A DNA stretch of 64,000 nt. Source: Limnohabitans sp. T6-20. Its GTDB lineage: Bacteria > Pseudomonadota > Gammaproteobacteria > Burkholderiales > Burkholderiaceae_C. The position numbers were made by a program, and so were the translations under genes. Location of the stretch: NCBI RefSeq assembly GCF_003063505.1, contig NZ_NERW01000002.1:1054001-1118000 (forward strand), read 5' to 3'. Under the pieces are notes generated by a model. It had not been told where the DNA came from and did not search any database. It was given only the letters and a program-made list of their open reading frames with translations. Below, one piece after another: positions 31,600-40,900 of this stretch. Position 1 is the stretch's first letter. Each line of letters opens with the position of its first letter.

Positions 31600-33087
31600 T
31601 CAACGGCGGCGCGCAGCAGTGGTTTTGACTGACCCTTTACCCACTTGATCCAACAGGTAGTGCATCAGCAAACCGACAGGCCTGCCGGTGGCACCTTTGG
31701 CGGCACCGCTTCGCCAAGCTGTACCGGCAATGTCCAAGTGCGCCCAGGGATAGCGCGACGCAAAGCGTTGTAAAAACTTGGCTGCTGTAACCGAGCCCGC
31801 CTGACGACCCGCCACGTTGGCCACATCTGCAAAGCGCGACTTGAGACCTTCCGCATAGTCGTCGTCCAAGGGCATGCGCCAGCAGGCATCCCCCGAAGCA
31901 TCACCAGCGCTCTGAAGTGACTGTGCCAGAGCATCGTTGCTGGAAAAAAGACCAGAACGGACCGCGCCGAGTGCGATCACGCATGCGCCGGTCAAGGTGG
32001 CGATGTCGATCACGGCCTGGGGCTTGAAGCGCTCGGCATATGTCAGCGCATCACACAGCACCAAACGACCTTCTGCATCGGTGTTCAAAATTTCAATGGT
32101 TTGGCCACTCATGCTGGTCACCACATCACCGGGCTTAACGGCCAATCCATCGGGCATGTTTTCCGTGGCGGGAATCAGCCCGACCACGTTGATGGTGGGC
32201 TTGAGCTCACCCAATGCCTTGAAAACCCCCAGAACACTGGCAGCGCCACACATGTCGTATTTCATCTCGTCCATCTCGGCTGCTGGCTTGATGGAAATAC
32301 CGCCGGTGTCGAACGTGATGCCCTTGCCCACCAGCACCACAGGCGCTTGGCTTGCGGCTGCGCCGTTGTAACGCATCACAATGAAGCGCAAAGGCTCTGC
32401 GGCACCCCGCGCGACCGCCAAAAAGGCCCCCATGCCCAGTTTGCTGACTTCTTTGGGGCCGAACACTTCGCATTTGAAAGCAGCCCCTTTGGCAATCGAC
32501 TTGGCCGCATCGGCCAGCATGGCCGGTGTGCAATGGTTGGCTGGGCGGTTGGCCCATTCTTTGGCCGTTTCAACACCTGCCACCAGCGCTTGCGCCTGCG
32601 CAAGCGCCCCACGCAGCTCGGCATTGACCGCATTGCCACTGAACACGACTTGCTTGAGGGTACGGGGCTTGGGTTTGCTCAGGGTGCTGGTGTAGCTGTA
32701 ACTGGCATCGGCCAAAGTTGAAACAGCCACTTGCAGCAACTGAGTGGTCATGTCTGCCACCGCATGGAGCCCCATGCGCTTGACTCGGGCCGATTTGAGG
32801 GCATTCCAGGCAGCGAGCACCGCACTGCGAACATGGGCAGTGCTGCCATCGGCCACACACACGACCACCAGATGACGGGATTTGATGCCGGGATGCACAT
32901 ACAAAGACAACACAGCACCCGGCTTGTGCTCAAAATCACCGTGTTGGATGGCAGCCCTCACCAAGGAGGCAACCGGGTCCTGGCCCGAAACGACCGCTTT
33001 GTCGTCCGCCGGCCATAAAACAACCAGGGCGTCCAGATCGTCACGAATAACAGTGGACAGAGCGCGCTTTTGGATTTCGAAGTTCAT
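31600..33087 (-). CDS. pepA: Leucyl aminopeptidase (cytosol aminopeptidase)
   Basis: A two-metal M17 aminopeptidase that removes N-terminal residues from peptides; in E. coli the homologue also binds DNA in Xer recombination. The 495-residue protein has the usual length. Metal- and substrate-binding motifs are GKGITFDTGGISIKP and NTDAEGRLVLCD. Its start is only 23 bases from that of divergent lptF, so both promoters must overlap coding sequence. Confidence 0.97.
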   Translation of the reverse strand: MNFEIQKRALSTVIRDDLDALVVLWPADDKAVVSGQDPVASLVRAAIQHGDFEHKPGAVLSLYVHPGIKSRHLVVVCVADGSTAHVRSAVLAAWNALKSARVKRMGLHAVADMTTQLLQVAVSTLADASYSYTSTLSKPKPRTLKQVVFSGNAVNAELRGALAQAQALVAGVETAKEWANRPANHCTPAMLADAAKSIAKGAAFKCEVFGPKEVSKLGMGAFLAVARGAAEPLRFIVMRYNGAAASQAPVVLVGKGITFDTGGISIKPAAEMDEMKYDMCGAASVLGVFKALGELKPTINVVGLIPATENMPDGLAVKPGDVVTSMSGQTIEILNTDAEGRLVLCDALTYAERFKPQAVIDIATLTGACVIALGAVRSGLFSSNDALAQSLQSAGDASGDACWRMPLDDDYAEGLKSRFADVANVAGRQAGSVTAAKFLQRFASRYPWAHLDIAGTAWRSGAAKGATGRPVGLLMHYLLDQVGKGSVKTTAARRR

Positions 33088-33110
33088 AATTCAGCTTTTC
33101 CTTCGTACCG

Positions 33111-34220
33111 ATGTTATTCCATTCCTCTTTACGCAAAGACCTTGCCCGCAATTTCGGGGCCACGCTGGTGGTTTTGGTCACCATTGTGATCACCATCATC
33201 CTGATCCGGACATTGGGCCAAGCCAGCCGCGGCAGCGTCAACCCCTCAGAAGTTCTGCTGGTCATGGGCTTCAGCGTGCTCAGCCAGCTGACCACCATCA
33301 TCACCTTGAGCCTGTTCATCACCGTGGTGGCCACCCTGTCACGGATGTACAGCGACAGTGAAATGGTCATCTGGTTTTCGAGTGGTCAAGGTTTGGGCCA
33401 TTTTGTTCGCCCACTTTTCCGATTTGCCTGGCCCGTGCTGTTGATCGTCACCCTGCTGGCACTTTTTGCCTGGCCATGGGGCAACCAGCAAATCCAGGAT
33501 CTGAAACAACGCTTTGAAAAGCGCAACGACATCGAACGTGTCGCCCCCGGCCAGTTTCAGGAGTCTGCCGGTGGACAACGCGTTTTTTTCATCGACAAAG
33601 ACACCCCGGACAACCGTTTTGGCAGCCATGTATTCATCTCCAGCATGGAAGGAAGCATGGAAAGTGTGACCACCGCCCAACAAGGACGGATTGAGCTCAC
33701 CGGCGATGACCGGTTCTTGATTTTGGACAAGGGACAGCAATGGTTGACGAACCGTGACACCGGCGAGACCCGAGTGACCCAGTTTGAACACTATGAATTG
33801 CTGGTGGACTCTGATCTGAACGTCCCCTCCTCTGCTTTCACCAGCCGTCACACCCCGTCTTGGGAACTGCTGAAAAATCCAAACCGTGAAAACTTGGCTG
33901 AACTTTCGTGGCGCCTGGGTTTGGGCTTGGCGGGCATCAACCTGATGCTGATCGCCTTGGCCGTATCGGCCGTCAACCCTCGGGGTGGGCGCAGCTACCA
34001 CTTAGCCTTGGCCCTGTTTGTCTTTGTGGCTTACTACAACATGGTCAACGTGGGCCAAAGCTGGATCAGCACCGGACGCTTCAACTTTGCGCCCTTCATG
34101 CTGGGCCTGCACGGCGGCGTCTTCCTGATCGCCATCCTTTGGCTCTCGATTCGGCATTTCAACTGGTCATGGCGATTTCTTAGACCCCTGAACGCCAAAT
34201 ACAGCAAAGGTGCAGCATGA
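33111..34220 (+). CDS. lptF: LPS export ABC transporter permease LptF
   Basis: An inner-membrane permease that, with LptG and the LptB ATPase, pulls lipopolysaccharide from the inner membrane into the Lpt bridge. The 369-residue protein has three N-terminal and three C-terminal transmembrane segments around a periplasmic beta-jellyroll domain (about 115-275), with family motif MYSDSEMVIWFSSG. It overlaps lptG by the 4-base ATGA. Confidence 0.95.
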   Translation: MLFHSSLRKDLARNFGATLVVLVTIVITIILIRTLGQASRGSVNPSEVLLVMGFSVLSQLTTIITLSLFITVVATLSRMYSDSEMVIWFSSGQGLGHFVRPLFRFAWPVLLIVTLLALFAWPWGNQQIQDLKQRFEKRNDIERVAPGQFQESAGGQRVFFIDKDTPDNRFGSHVFISSMEGSMESVTTAQQGRIELTGDDRFLILDKGQQWLTNRDTGETRVTQFEHYELLVDSDLNVPSSAFTSRHTPSWELLKNPNRENLAELSWRLGLGLAGINLMLIALAVSAVNPRGGRSYHLALALFVFVAYYNMVNVGQSWISTGRFNFAPFMLGLHGGVFLIAILWLSIRHFNWSWRFLRPLNAKYSKGAA

Positions 34221-35323
34221 AAACCGTACGCAGCTTGCTGCATGGCGAAATCATCAGAGCAGTGACTTTTGTGGGCATTGGCTTTCTGGCCTTGTTCCTG
34301 TTCTTCGACCTCGTTGATGAACTGCAAAATTTGTCGCGGCTGGCCGGTCAAGGCTACAAACTGCAACATGCCTTGTTTTTTGTGGCGCTCAAAATTCCAG
34401 CCCACGTTTACGAGCTGTTTCCCATCTCGGTGCTGATTGGCTGTATCTTCGTGATGGCCAGGCTGGCACAAAGCTCGGAATTCACCATCTTGCGCACGGG
34501 CGGATTGGGACCGCTCAAAGCCTTGAGCACCTTGATGAAATTGGGACTGGTGTTTGTGGCGCTGACATTTTTGATTGGAGACTATGCCGCGCCTTGGGCC
34601 GAGCGCCAAGGCGTATTACTCAAAACCCGATTCCAAGGCAACTTGACTGTGGGTCAAACTGGTGCCTGGCTCAAAGAACGGCAAGGCCGGCGGCATTTTG
34701 CGGTCAACGTCCGCAGTTTTGACGGCATCAGCCACATGGAGAACATCCGGATTCATGAGTTCAATGAGGAAGGACAGTTGCTGGCCATCACCACCGCACC
34801 GTTGGGCAAAGTAGGCGCTGGTGCATGGCAATTGCAGCAAGCAGAAGAAAAATCCATCCGGGTGGGTGCCGCCAAAGATGCTGTGCAATACACGGCGGCC
34901 AAGCACGCCAAACTGGACTGGCCCACCGAAATCAGCGCCGACATGGTGGCCGCAGCCGTGCTCAGTCCGGACCGCATGCAAACCTGGGAACTGTTCAAAT
35001 ACATGCGCCATTTGGCGAGCAACCAGCAAAATGCACAGCGCTATGAAATTGAGTTCTGGCGCAAGGTTTTTTACCCCTTGAGCTGCTTGGTCATGTTGGT
35101 CATGGCTCTGCCCTTCGCCTACCTGCACTTTCGCTCGGGCCAAATTGCAGGCCATGTCTTTGGTGGGGTTCTTGCGGGCATCAGCTTTGCCCTGCTCAAC
35201 AACCTGTTCAGCTTTGTGGGCAATTTGCAAAACTGGCAACCCTGGCTGACCGCCGCTGCGCCTGCCTTGCTTTACAGCGCAATTTCCTTGCTGGGTTTTT
35301 GGTGGATGGTCTTACGACAATGA
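34217..35323 (+). CDS. lptG: LPS export ABC transporter permease LptG
   Basis: The second permease of the LPS exporter. The 368 residues have the same arrangement of transmembrane helices and jellyroll domain. The coupling region includes MARLAQSSEFTILRTGG near 82-98. Its stop overlaps the next start as ATGA, so lptF, lptG and cbiX form one coupled operon. Confidence 0.95.
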   Translation: MKTVRSLLHGEIIRAVTFVGIGFLALFLFFDLVDELQNLSRLAGQGYKLQHALFFVALKIPAHVYELFPISVLIGCIFVMARLAQSSEFTILRTGGLGPLKALSTLMKLGLVFVALTFLIGDYAAPWAERQGVLLKTRFQGNLTVGQTGAWLKERQGRRHFAVNVRSFDGISHMENIRIHEFNEEGQLLAITTAPLGKVGAGAWQLQQAEEKSIRVGAAKDAVQYTAAKHAKLDWPTEISADMVAAAVLSPDRMQTWELFKYMRHLASNQQNAQRYEIEFWRKVFYPLSCLVMLVMALPFAYLHFRSGQIAGHVFGGVLAGISFALLNNLFSFVGNLQNWQPWLTAAAPALLYSAISLLGFWWMVLRQ

Positions 35324-35712
35324 CGACGAACTTGAATGCCCAAACGGGTGTGATTCTTTTTGCCCATGGCTCACGCGATCCGTTGTGGCGATTGCCCATC
35401 GATGCCGTGGCCCAGCAAATGACCGAGCGTTGGCCCGGGTTGGCCGTGGCCTGTGCTTTTTTGGAACTGACCACACCCGATCTGGCCAGCACGGTCGAGG
35501 CCATGATGATGCGGGGCATGACCCATTTGCGCATCGTGCCCATGTTTTTGGGCGTAGGGCGGCACGCACGCGAAGACCTGCCTGGGCTGGTCAACGACCT
35601 CATTCAAGCCTACCCGCAGGTCCAGTTTGAATTGCTGCCTGCCATCGGCGAACACCCCGCCATGACCCGGCTCATGGCCAACATTGCTGCCAACCAAGCC
35701 ACCGGCTCATAG
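35320..35712 (+). CDS. cbiX: Sirohydrochlorin chelatase family protein (CbiX/SirB-like)
   Basis: A 130-residue single-domain chelatase that inserts Co2+ or Fe2+ into sirohydrochlorin, for cobalamin or siroheme. The metal-binding residues are His16 in FAHGSRDP and His82 in GVGRHAREDLP, as in CbiX-S proteins. The start at ATG 35320 overlaps the lptG stop. Its place before a CysB-type regulator is compatible with siroheme supply for sulfite reduction, which is inference. Confidence 0.85.
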   Translation: MTTNLNAQTGVILFAHGSRDPLWRLPIDAVAQQMTERWPGLAVACAFLELTTPDLASTVEAMMMRGMTHLRIVPMFLGVGRHAREDLPGLVNDLIQAYPQVQFELLPAIGEHPAMTRLMANIAANQATGS

Positions 35713-35756
35713 ACCAGTTAAAGCATAATGATGAAAGTCAATATGGCATTTAACGC

Positions 35757-36698
35757 ATGAACCTGCACCAATTTCGCTTTGTCCAAGAAGCTGCCCGCCG
35801 CAACCTGAACCTGACCGAAACGGCCAAGGCCCTGCACACCTCGCAGCCCGGCGTGTCCAAAGCCATCATCGAGCTGGAAGAAGAACTGGGCATCGAGATC
35901 TTTGCGCGTCACGGCAAGCGCCTCAAGCGCATCACCGAACCCGGCCAACACGTGCTGCAAAGCATCGAAATCATCCTGCGCGAAGTGGGCAACCTGCGCA
36001 AAATTGGCGACCAATACAGCGCGCAGGACAGCGGCACCTTGTCCATCGCCACCACACACACCCAGGCCCGCTACGTACTGCCCATGCCCGTGGCCAAGTT
36101 GCGCGAAAAATACCCCAAGGTCAACATCAGCCTGCACCAAGGCGCACCCGACCAAGTGGCCAAGATGCTGCTCGATGACACAGCCGAAATCGGCATCGCC
36201 ACCGAATCCCTGTCGGCGTACGAGGAACTGGTCACCCTGCCCTGTTATGAATGGCAACACGTGCTGGTGCTGCCCCTCGATCACCCGCTGGCCAAAAAAG
36301 AGCACCTGTCGCTCGAAGACATTGCCAATGAACCGATCATCACGTACCACCCGTCTTTTACGGGACGGGGCCGCATTGACCATGCTTTTGCCGCCAAAAA
36401 ACTGCACCCACGCATCGCGTTGGAAGCCATCGACTCGGATGTGATCAAAACCTATGTTCGCCTGGGTTTGGGCATTGGCATCGTGGCCGAAATGGCCGTC
36501 AAGGATGACCCGGTCAAAGACCTGGCGGTCCGCCCCTTGGGGGCCCTATTGGGCATGAACGTGGCGCGCGTGGCCTTCAAGCGCGGGGCGTACCTGCGCC
36601 ACTTTGTCTACCATTTCGCCGAATTGCTGAGCGACCGCCTGACTGCCCCATTGATCACCAAAGCCATGACCGGACACGTCAACGACTACGAACTTTGA
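35757..36698 (+). CDS. cysB: CysB-type LysR-family transcriptional regulator
   Basis: A 313-residue LysR regulator with N-terminal winged helix-turn-helix (MNLHQFRFVQEAARRNLNLT, then TSQPGVSKAIIELEEELG) and a CysB-like effector domain (FTGRGRIDHAFAAK near 200-213, typical of the sulfate/N-acetylserine sensor). It should activate sulfur assimilation genes when reduced sulfur is scarce. The CysB and Cbl paralogues are hard to tell apart by eye. It lies 44 bases after cbiX in the same direction. Confidence 0.88.
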   Translation: MNLHQFRFVQEAARRNLNLTETAKALHTSQPGVSKAIIELEEELGIEIFARHGKRLKRITEPGQHVLQSIEIILREVGNLRKIGDQYSAQDSGTLSIATTHTQARYVLPMPVAKLREKYPKVNISLHQGAPDQVAKMLLDDTAEIGIATESLSAYEELVTLPCYEWQHVLVLPLDHPLAKKEHLSLEDIANEPIITYHPSFTGRGRIDHAFAAKKLHPRIALEAIDSDVIKTYVRLGLGIGIVAEMAVKDDPVKDLAVRPLGALLGMNVARVAFKRGAYLRHFVYHFAELLSDRLTAPLITKAMTGHVNDYEL

Positions 36699-36717
36699 GC
36701 CTGGAACTTTGAACGCC

Positions 36718-37887
36718 ATGAACGCACGCACACCCAACCTCACCTCCAAAGCGCCCCACATGGGCACCACCATTTTTACCGTCATGTCAGCACTGGCCGC
36801 TGAAAAAAATGCGGTCAACCTGGGCCAGGGTTTTCCGGACTTCCCGTGTGACCCCAAGCTGCTGGATCTGGTGAACGACGCGATGCGCGAAGGCCTCAAC
36901 CAATACCCACCCATGACCGGCGTGGCCCCGCTGCGCGAAGCTGTCTCGAAAAAAATCGAAACCCTTTACGGCCGCCACTACGATCCGGCCAGCGAGATCA
37001 CCGTCACAGCCGGTGCCACCCAAGCGATCTTGACCATCATTTTGGCCATCGTGCATCCGGGTGACGAAGTCATCGTGCTGGAGCCTTGCTACGACAGCTA
37101 TGTACCCAACATCGAGTTGGCCGGTGGCGTGGTGGTGCGTGTGCCGCTCGCGCCCGGCACCTTCCGTCCTGATTTCGACAAAATCCGCGCGGCCATCACG
37201 CCCCAAACCCGTGCCATTCTGATCAACTCGCCGCACAACCCCAGCGGCATGATCTGGTCCAAGCAAGACATGCTGACGCTGCAAGAGATTTTGGAGCCCA
37301 CCAACATCGTGCTCATCAGCGACGAGGTTTACGAGCATATGGTCTACGCCCCCAACCAGCACTGGAGCGCAGCACACTTCGACGGCTTGGCCGCCCGCGC
37401 CTTCATCGTGTCCAGCTTTGGTAAAACCTACCATGTGACCGGCTGGAAGATCGGTACCGTGGCAGCGCCTGCGGCCTACACCGCCGAGTTTCGCAAAGTG
37501 CACCAATTCAACGTGTTCACCGTGAACACGCCCATGCAGCATGCCCTGGCCCGCTACATGGCCGACCCCGCCCCCTATCTGGATTTGCCCGCGTTTTACC
37601 AGCGCAAGCGCGACCTGTTTCGTCAAGGTCTGGCGCAAACCCAATTCAAACTGCTGCCCGGTGAGGGCACCTACTTCCAGTGCGTGGACATCTCCAACCT
37701 GAAAGTGCCCGAGAAAAACCTCAGCGAAGCCGATTTCTGCAAATGGCTCACCACCGACATCGGGGTAGCTGCCATTCCCTTGTCAGCGTTCTACGGCAAC
37801 GGCTTTGACCAAAAAGTCATCCGCTTTTGCTTTGCCAAAAAAGACGAAACGCTGCTGGCTGCACTGACCAAACTCCAGCGACTCTGA
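36718..37887 (+). CDS. PLP-dependent aminotransferase, YbdL/methionine aminotransferase-like
   Basis: A 389-residue class I aminotransferase. The PLP-binding Lys236 lies in SSFGKTYHVTGWK; the family motifs NPHNP-like SPHNPSGMIW and YPPMTGVAPLREAV are present. It resembles YbdL, which transaminates methionine and related amino acids, and would fit methionine salvage beside a sulfur regulator. ATG 36718 is preferred to a TTG three codons earlier. It starts 19 bases after cysB. Confidence 0.85.
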   Translation: MNARTPNLTSKAPHMGTTIFTVMSALAAEKNAVNLGQGFPDFPCDPKLLDLVNDAMREGLNQYPPMTGVAPLREAVSKKIETLYGRHYDPASEITVTAGATQAILTIILAIVHPGDEVIVLEPCYDSYVPNIELAGGVVVRVPLAPGTFRPDFDKIRAAITPQTRAILINSPHNPSGMIWSKQDMLTLQEILEPTNIVLISDEVYEHMVYAPNQHWSAAHFDGLAARAFIVSSFGKTYHVTGWKIGTVAAPAAYTAEFRKVHQFNVFTVNTPMQHALARYMADPAPYLDLPAFYQRKRDLFRQGLAQTQFKLLPGEGTYFQCVDISNLKVPEKNLSEADFCKWLTTDIGVAAIPLSAFYGNGFDQKVIRFCFAKKDETLLAALTKLQRL

Positions 37888-37937
37888 TCCCCCACCTCCT
37901 GCACGAGAACGGCCGGGAACCTGCCGGTCAGGACGGA

Positions 37938-40900
37938 TTACAAGACATGACACAGCAGTTGCTGATCCAATAGCAACTGCACCGCCACCTCCTGGTTGGC
38001 ATTGAACACGGCATAGCTGTGACCGTTTTCATGCACTACACGACCTGAGTTTGTCCATGCACTGGCGTCCAGCTGGACGGTGTCGTCGGCATTGCCCATC
38101 ACCCGCAAGCTACCCGAAGTGGTGCCCGTCAACACATCCTGCAAACTGATAACAAGGGTGTTGGCACCCGATCCGCTCAGATCCAGACTGTCTATTGCGC
38201 CGTGCTGAGAAACAACACTCGACAAGTGAAGCTTCATCTGGCTGCCCTGCAAACTCAGCTGCACACCCCCAATACGGTAATCCATGGCACTGTAAGCAAA
38301 CGCCGCATCCGCCACCAAAACCGAGGTGCCGTCCACAGCCATTGCCAGAGTCTGACCTGCTTCGACCACGCCGTCTGCCGGTGCGCGCACCACGCCATCG
38401 CTGACCAGGTTGATGCTGTTGATGCCCCAATCGGCCAAGCTGCGCACCTCGCCCGCGTCGCTCACACCGTCTTGGTCCTCGTCTTGCCAGACCTTGAACT
38501 CGGCAAACTTCGCATCTTGCGCGTCGAACACGCCATCGTGGTTGCTGTCAAAGCCTGCGCGCAAGCCGTCCAGGTCAGTGTGGGAGGCCGCCCCTGCGGC
38601 CGAATCTTTCGCGAGCAGGGGCTCGCTCCCAATGTCAGCTGAAGTCTGGCCGCCATATTTCGCAAACGCGTACTGGCTGTTGTCGTGCACCAGGCCGTCG
38701 GCGTATTTGTCCCACACCAGCACACCGTCTTGCGCACCGGCCCACTTGGTGGTGTCCAGGTGACCGTCACCGTTGACGTCCATGTTTACTTGGCCGTAGC
38801 TCAGCACACCGTCGCGGTTCAGGTCAATGACCACGGGCAGAACTTGCAACACCAGCATCTCAGGCGTGCTGTCTGCGCTGGTGTAAACCCAGTCACCAGC
38901 AATGCCCACGCTGTTGTGGTTATTAGCAGAGGTCACGGTAGATGACCAATAGCGCGCGTTGTACCAACCCGTTATCGGAATCGTGTTGGACAAGGCCACC
39001 AGTTCAGCCTGTGTGGGCAACACAAAGGTGTACCCGCCGGACAAGAACGTTCGTGCATCGTCCACGCCTGCCGTGACTGTGGTGTCCACCGTGTCAGCGC
39101 CTGCGTTGAACAAGCTGTCCAGCAAAGTGTGCGTGGTGTACATGGTGTTGTTGTTGGAATCACCCGTACCGCTGAAGTTCTTGACTGCAAAGTAAGTCTT
39201 GCCGTTTTGAACCCACTGGTAGTCCAGCGACAGGGTCACACCGTTGACGGTCACATTCCCGCCGTTAAAGGGCGCAGGGTCGTTGTTGGTCACCGACATA
39301 TTCGCTTTGACCAGCACTTGTGTGAGATTGGCAGCATTTTGGTAGACGATGTAACTGCTGACGCCATTGCTGACTGTGCCCGCATTGGCCCAGAAGCCTG
39401 TGTCTGGCGAGAAAACAACCATGTCGTTGGTAGAGCCATCCACCACCAATTGGTGGTACTGGGTGGTATTGCTCAAAGCAGTACCGGTGACGTTGGTCCA
39501 AGTGCTGCCATCCGCACTGACCGTGTTGGTGCGGATGGCATTGAAGCCAGCCATCTCCCTGACGTCTTTGGCTGACAGCGTCAAGATGTTGGCCCCGGTA
39601 TCGGTGCTCAGCTCAATGCGCTCAATCGAATCGATCCGGCTGCCGGTGGTGCCATCGACCTGCGAGCCGGCCGCGCTGTTGCTGACCTGGGTCAAATCCA
39701 GATGTGCCCCACCGGTGAGGCGAATGGTGTCAAAGCCCGTTCCGCCCACCACCCGAGCCAGTTGCCCCGTATTTCCGCCGGCTCCCAGCCCGTTGGCCAG
39801 GGCCGTGATGGTGCTGGCACCCAGCAAAAATAAATCATTGCCACTGCCGCCATGCAGCACATCCGCGCCATTGGCGACCAGCGTGTCATGGCCTGCAGCG
39901 GCCATCAGCGTCTGCGTTCCTGTGCTGGTCAGGGTGTCGTCACCGGTCGTCCCCATCAGATCCACTGCCGTCTTGAACGCGCCGCCCGTGCTGCCCAAAA
40001 TCACATAGGTGCGCCCCGCCAAGGGGTAACCATCCACGTTGCGCGTATTGGCACTGATCATCAGATCGGCCAGACCATCTCCATTCACATCCCCCGCAGC
40101 GGACACGATGCGTCCCGTCAGGTCCTGATAACCCTCACCTGAGATGGCAAAACCCAAAGAAGACGCCATGCCCGTTGAGACGGTGACCGCAGAACCATCG
40201 GCCTTGCCATACACCACATAGGTTTGTCCGGTTCGATAACCTTCAGACGTAGACAAAGTCATTTCGGGGGCCCCCACCAGCAAGTCGGCCAGACCATCGC
40301 CATTGATGTCACCCGCCGAAGAAACGCTGTAGCCAATGTCCGTGTTGCTGAAAATTCCGCCAATGGCAAAACCGCCAACACCGTTTGAAATGTTCGTCAG
40401 CTGCACCGCCGTGCCACTGGTCTTGCCAAACACCACAAAGCTTCGGCCATCGCCAAACAGGCCGCTCGAATCCCCCTCGGGAGCGCCCACAATCACATCG
40501 GCCAAACCGTCACCGTTGACATCACCAGCCGAAGAAACGCTGTAGCCGCTCAGGTCACCCGTGCGCTCACCTTGAATGGCAAAGCCCCCGACCCCGTTGT
40601 TGACGTTGGCCAAATCGATCGAGTCGCCGCCTGGCTTGCCAAACACCACATAACTTCCGCCCGAAGTGTTGCCGTTGGGGTCCGCTTGGTATGCGCCCAC
40701 AATCACATCGGCATAGCCGTCACCGTTCACATCGCCAGCGGCTGACACCGACCAACCGCTGTAATCACTGGCCACCGTGCCATTGATCACCAAACCGCCC
40801 GTGCCCAGTGCGGACAATTCAATGGCTGTGTTGCTCGCAGTTTTGCCATACACCACGTAGCTACGCCCCACGTCGAGCACACTGCCCGCATCCGCTTTGT

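Noticed and set aside
37888..37937. Terminator between the aminotransferase and the 2213-aa gene
   Set aside because: Only short, imperfect stems and no T-run were found in this 50-base convergent gap.
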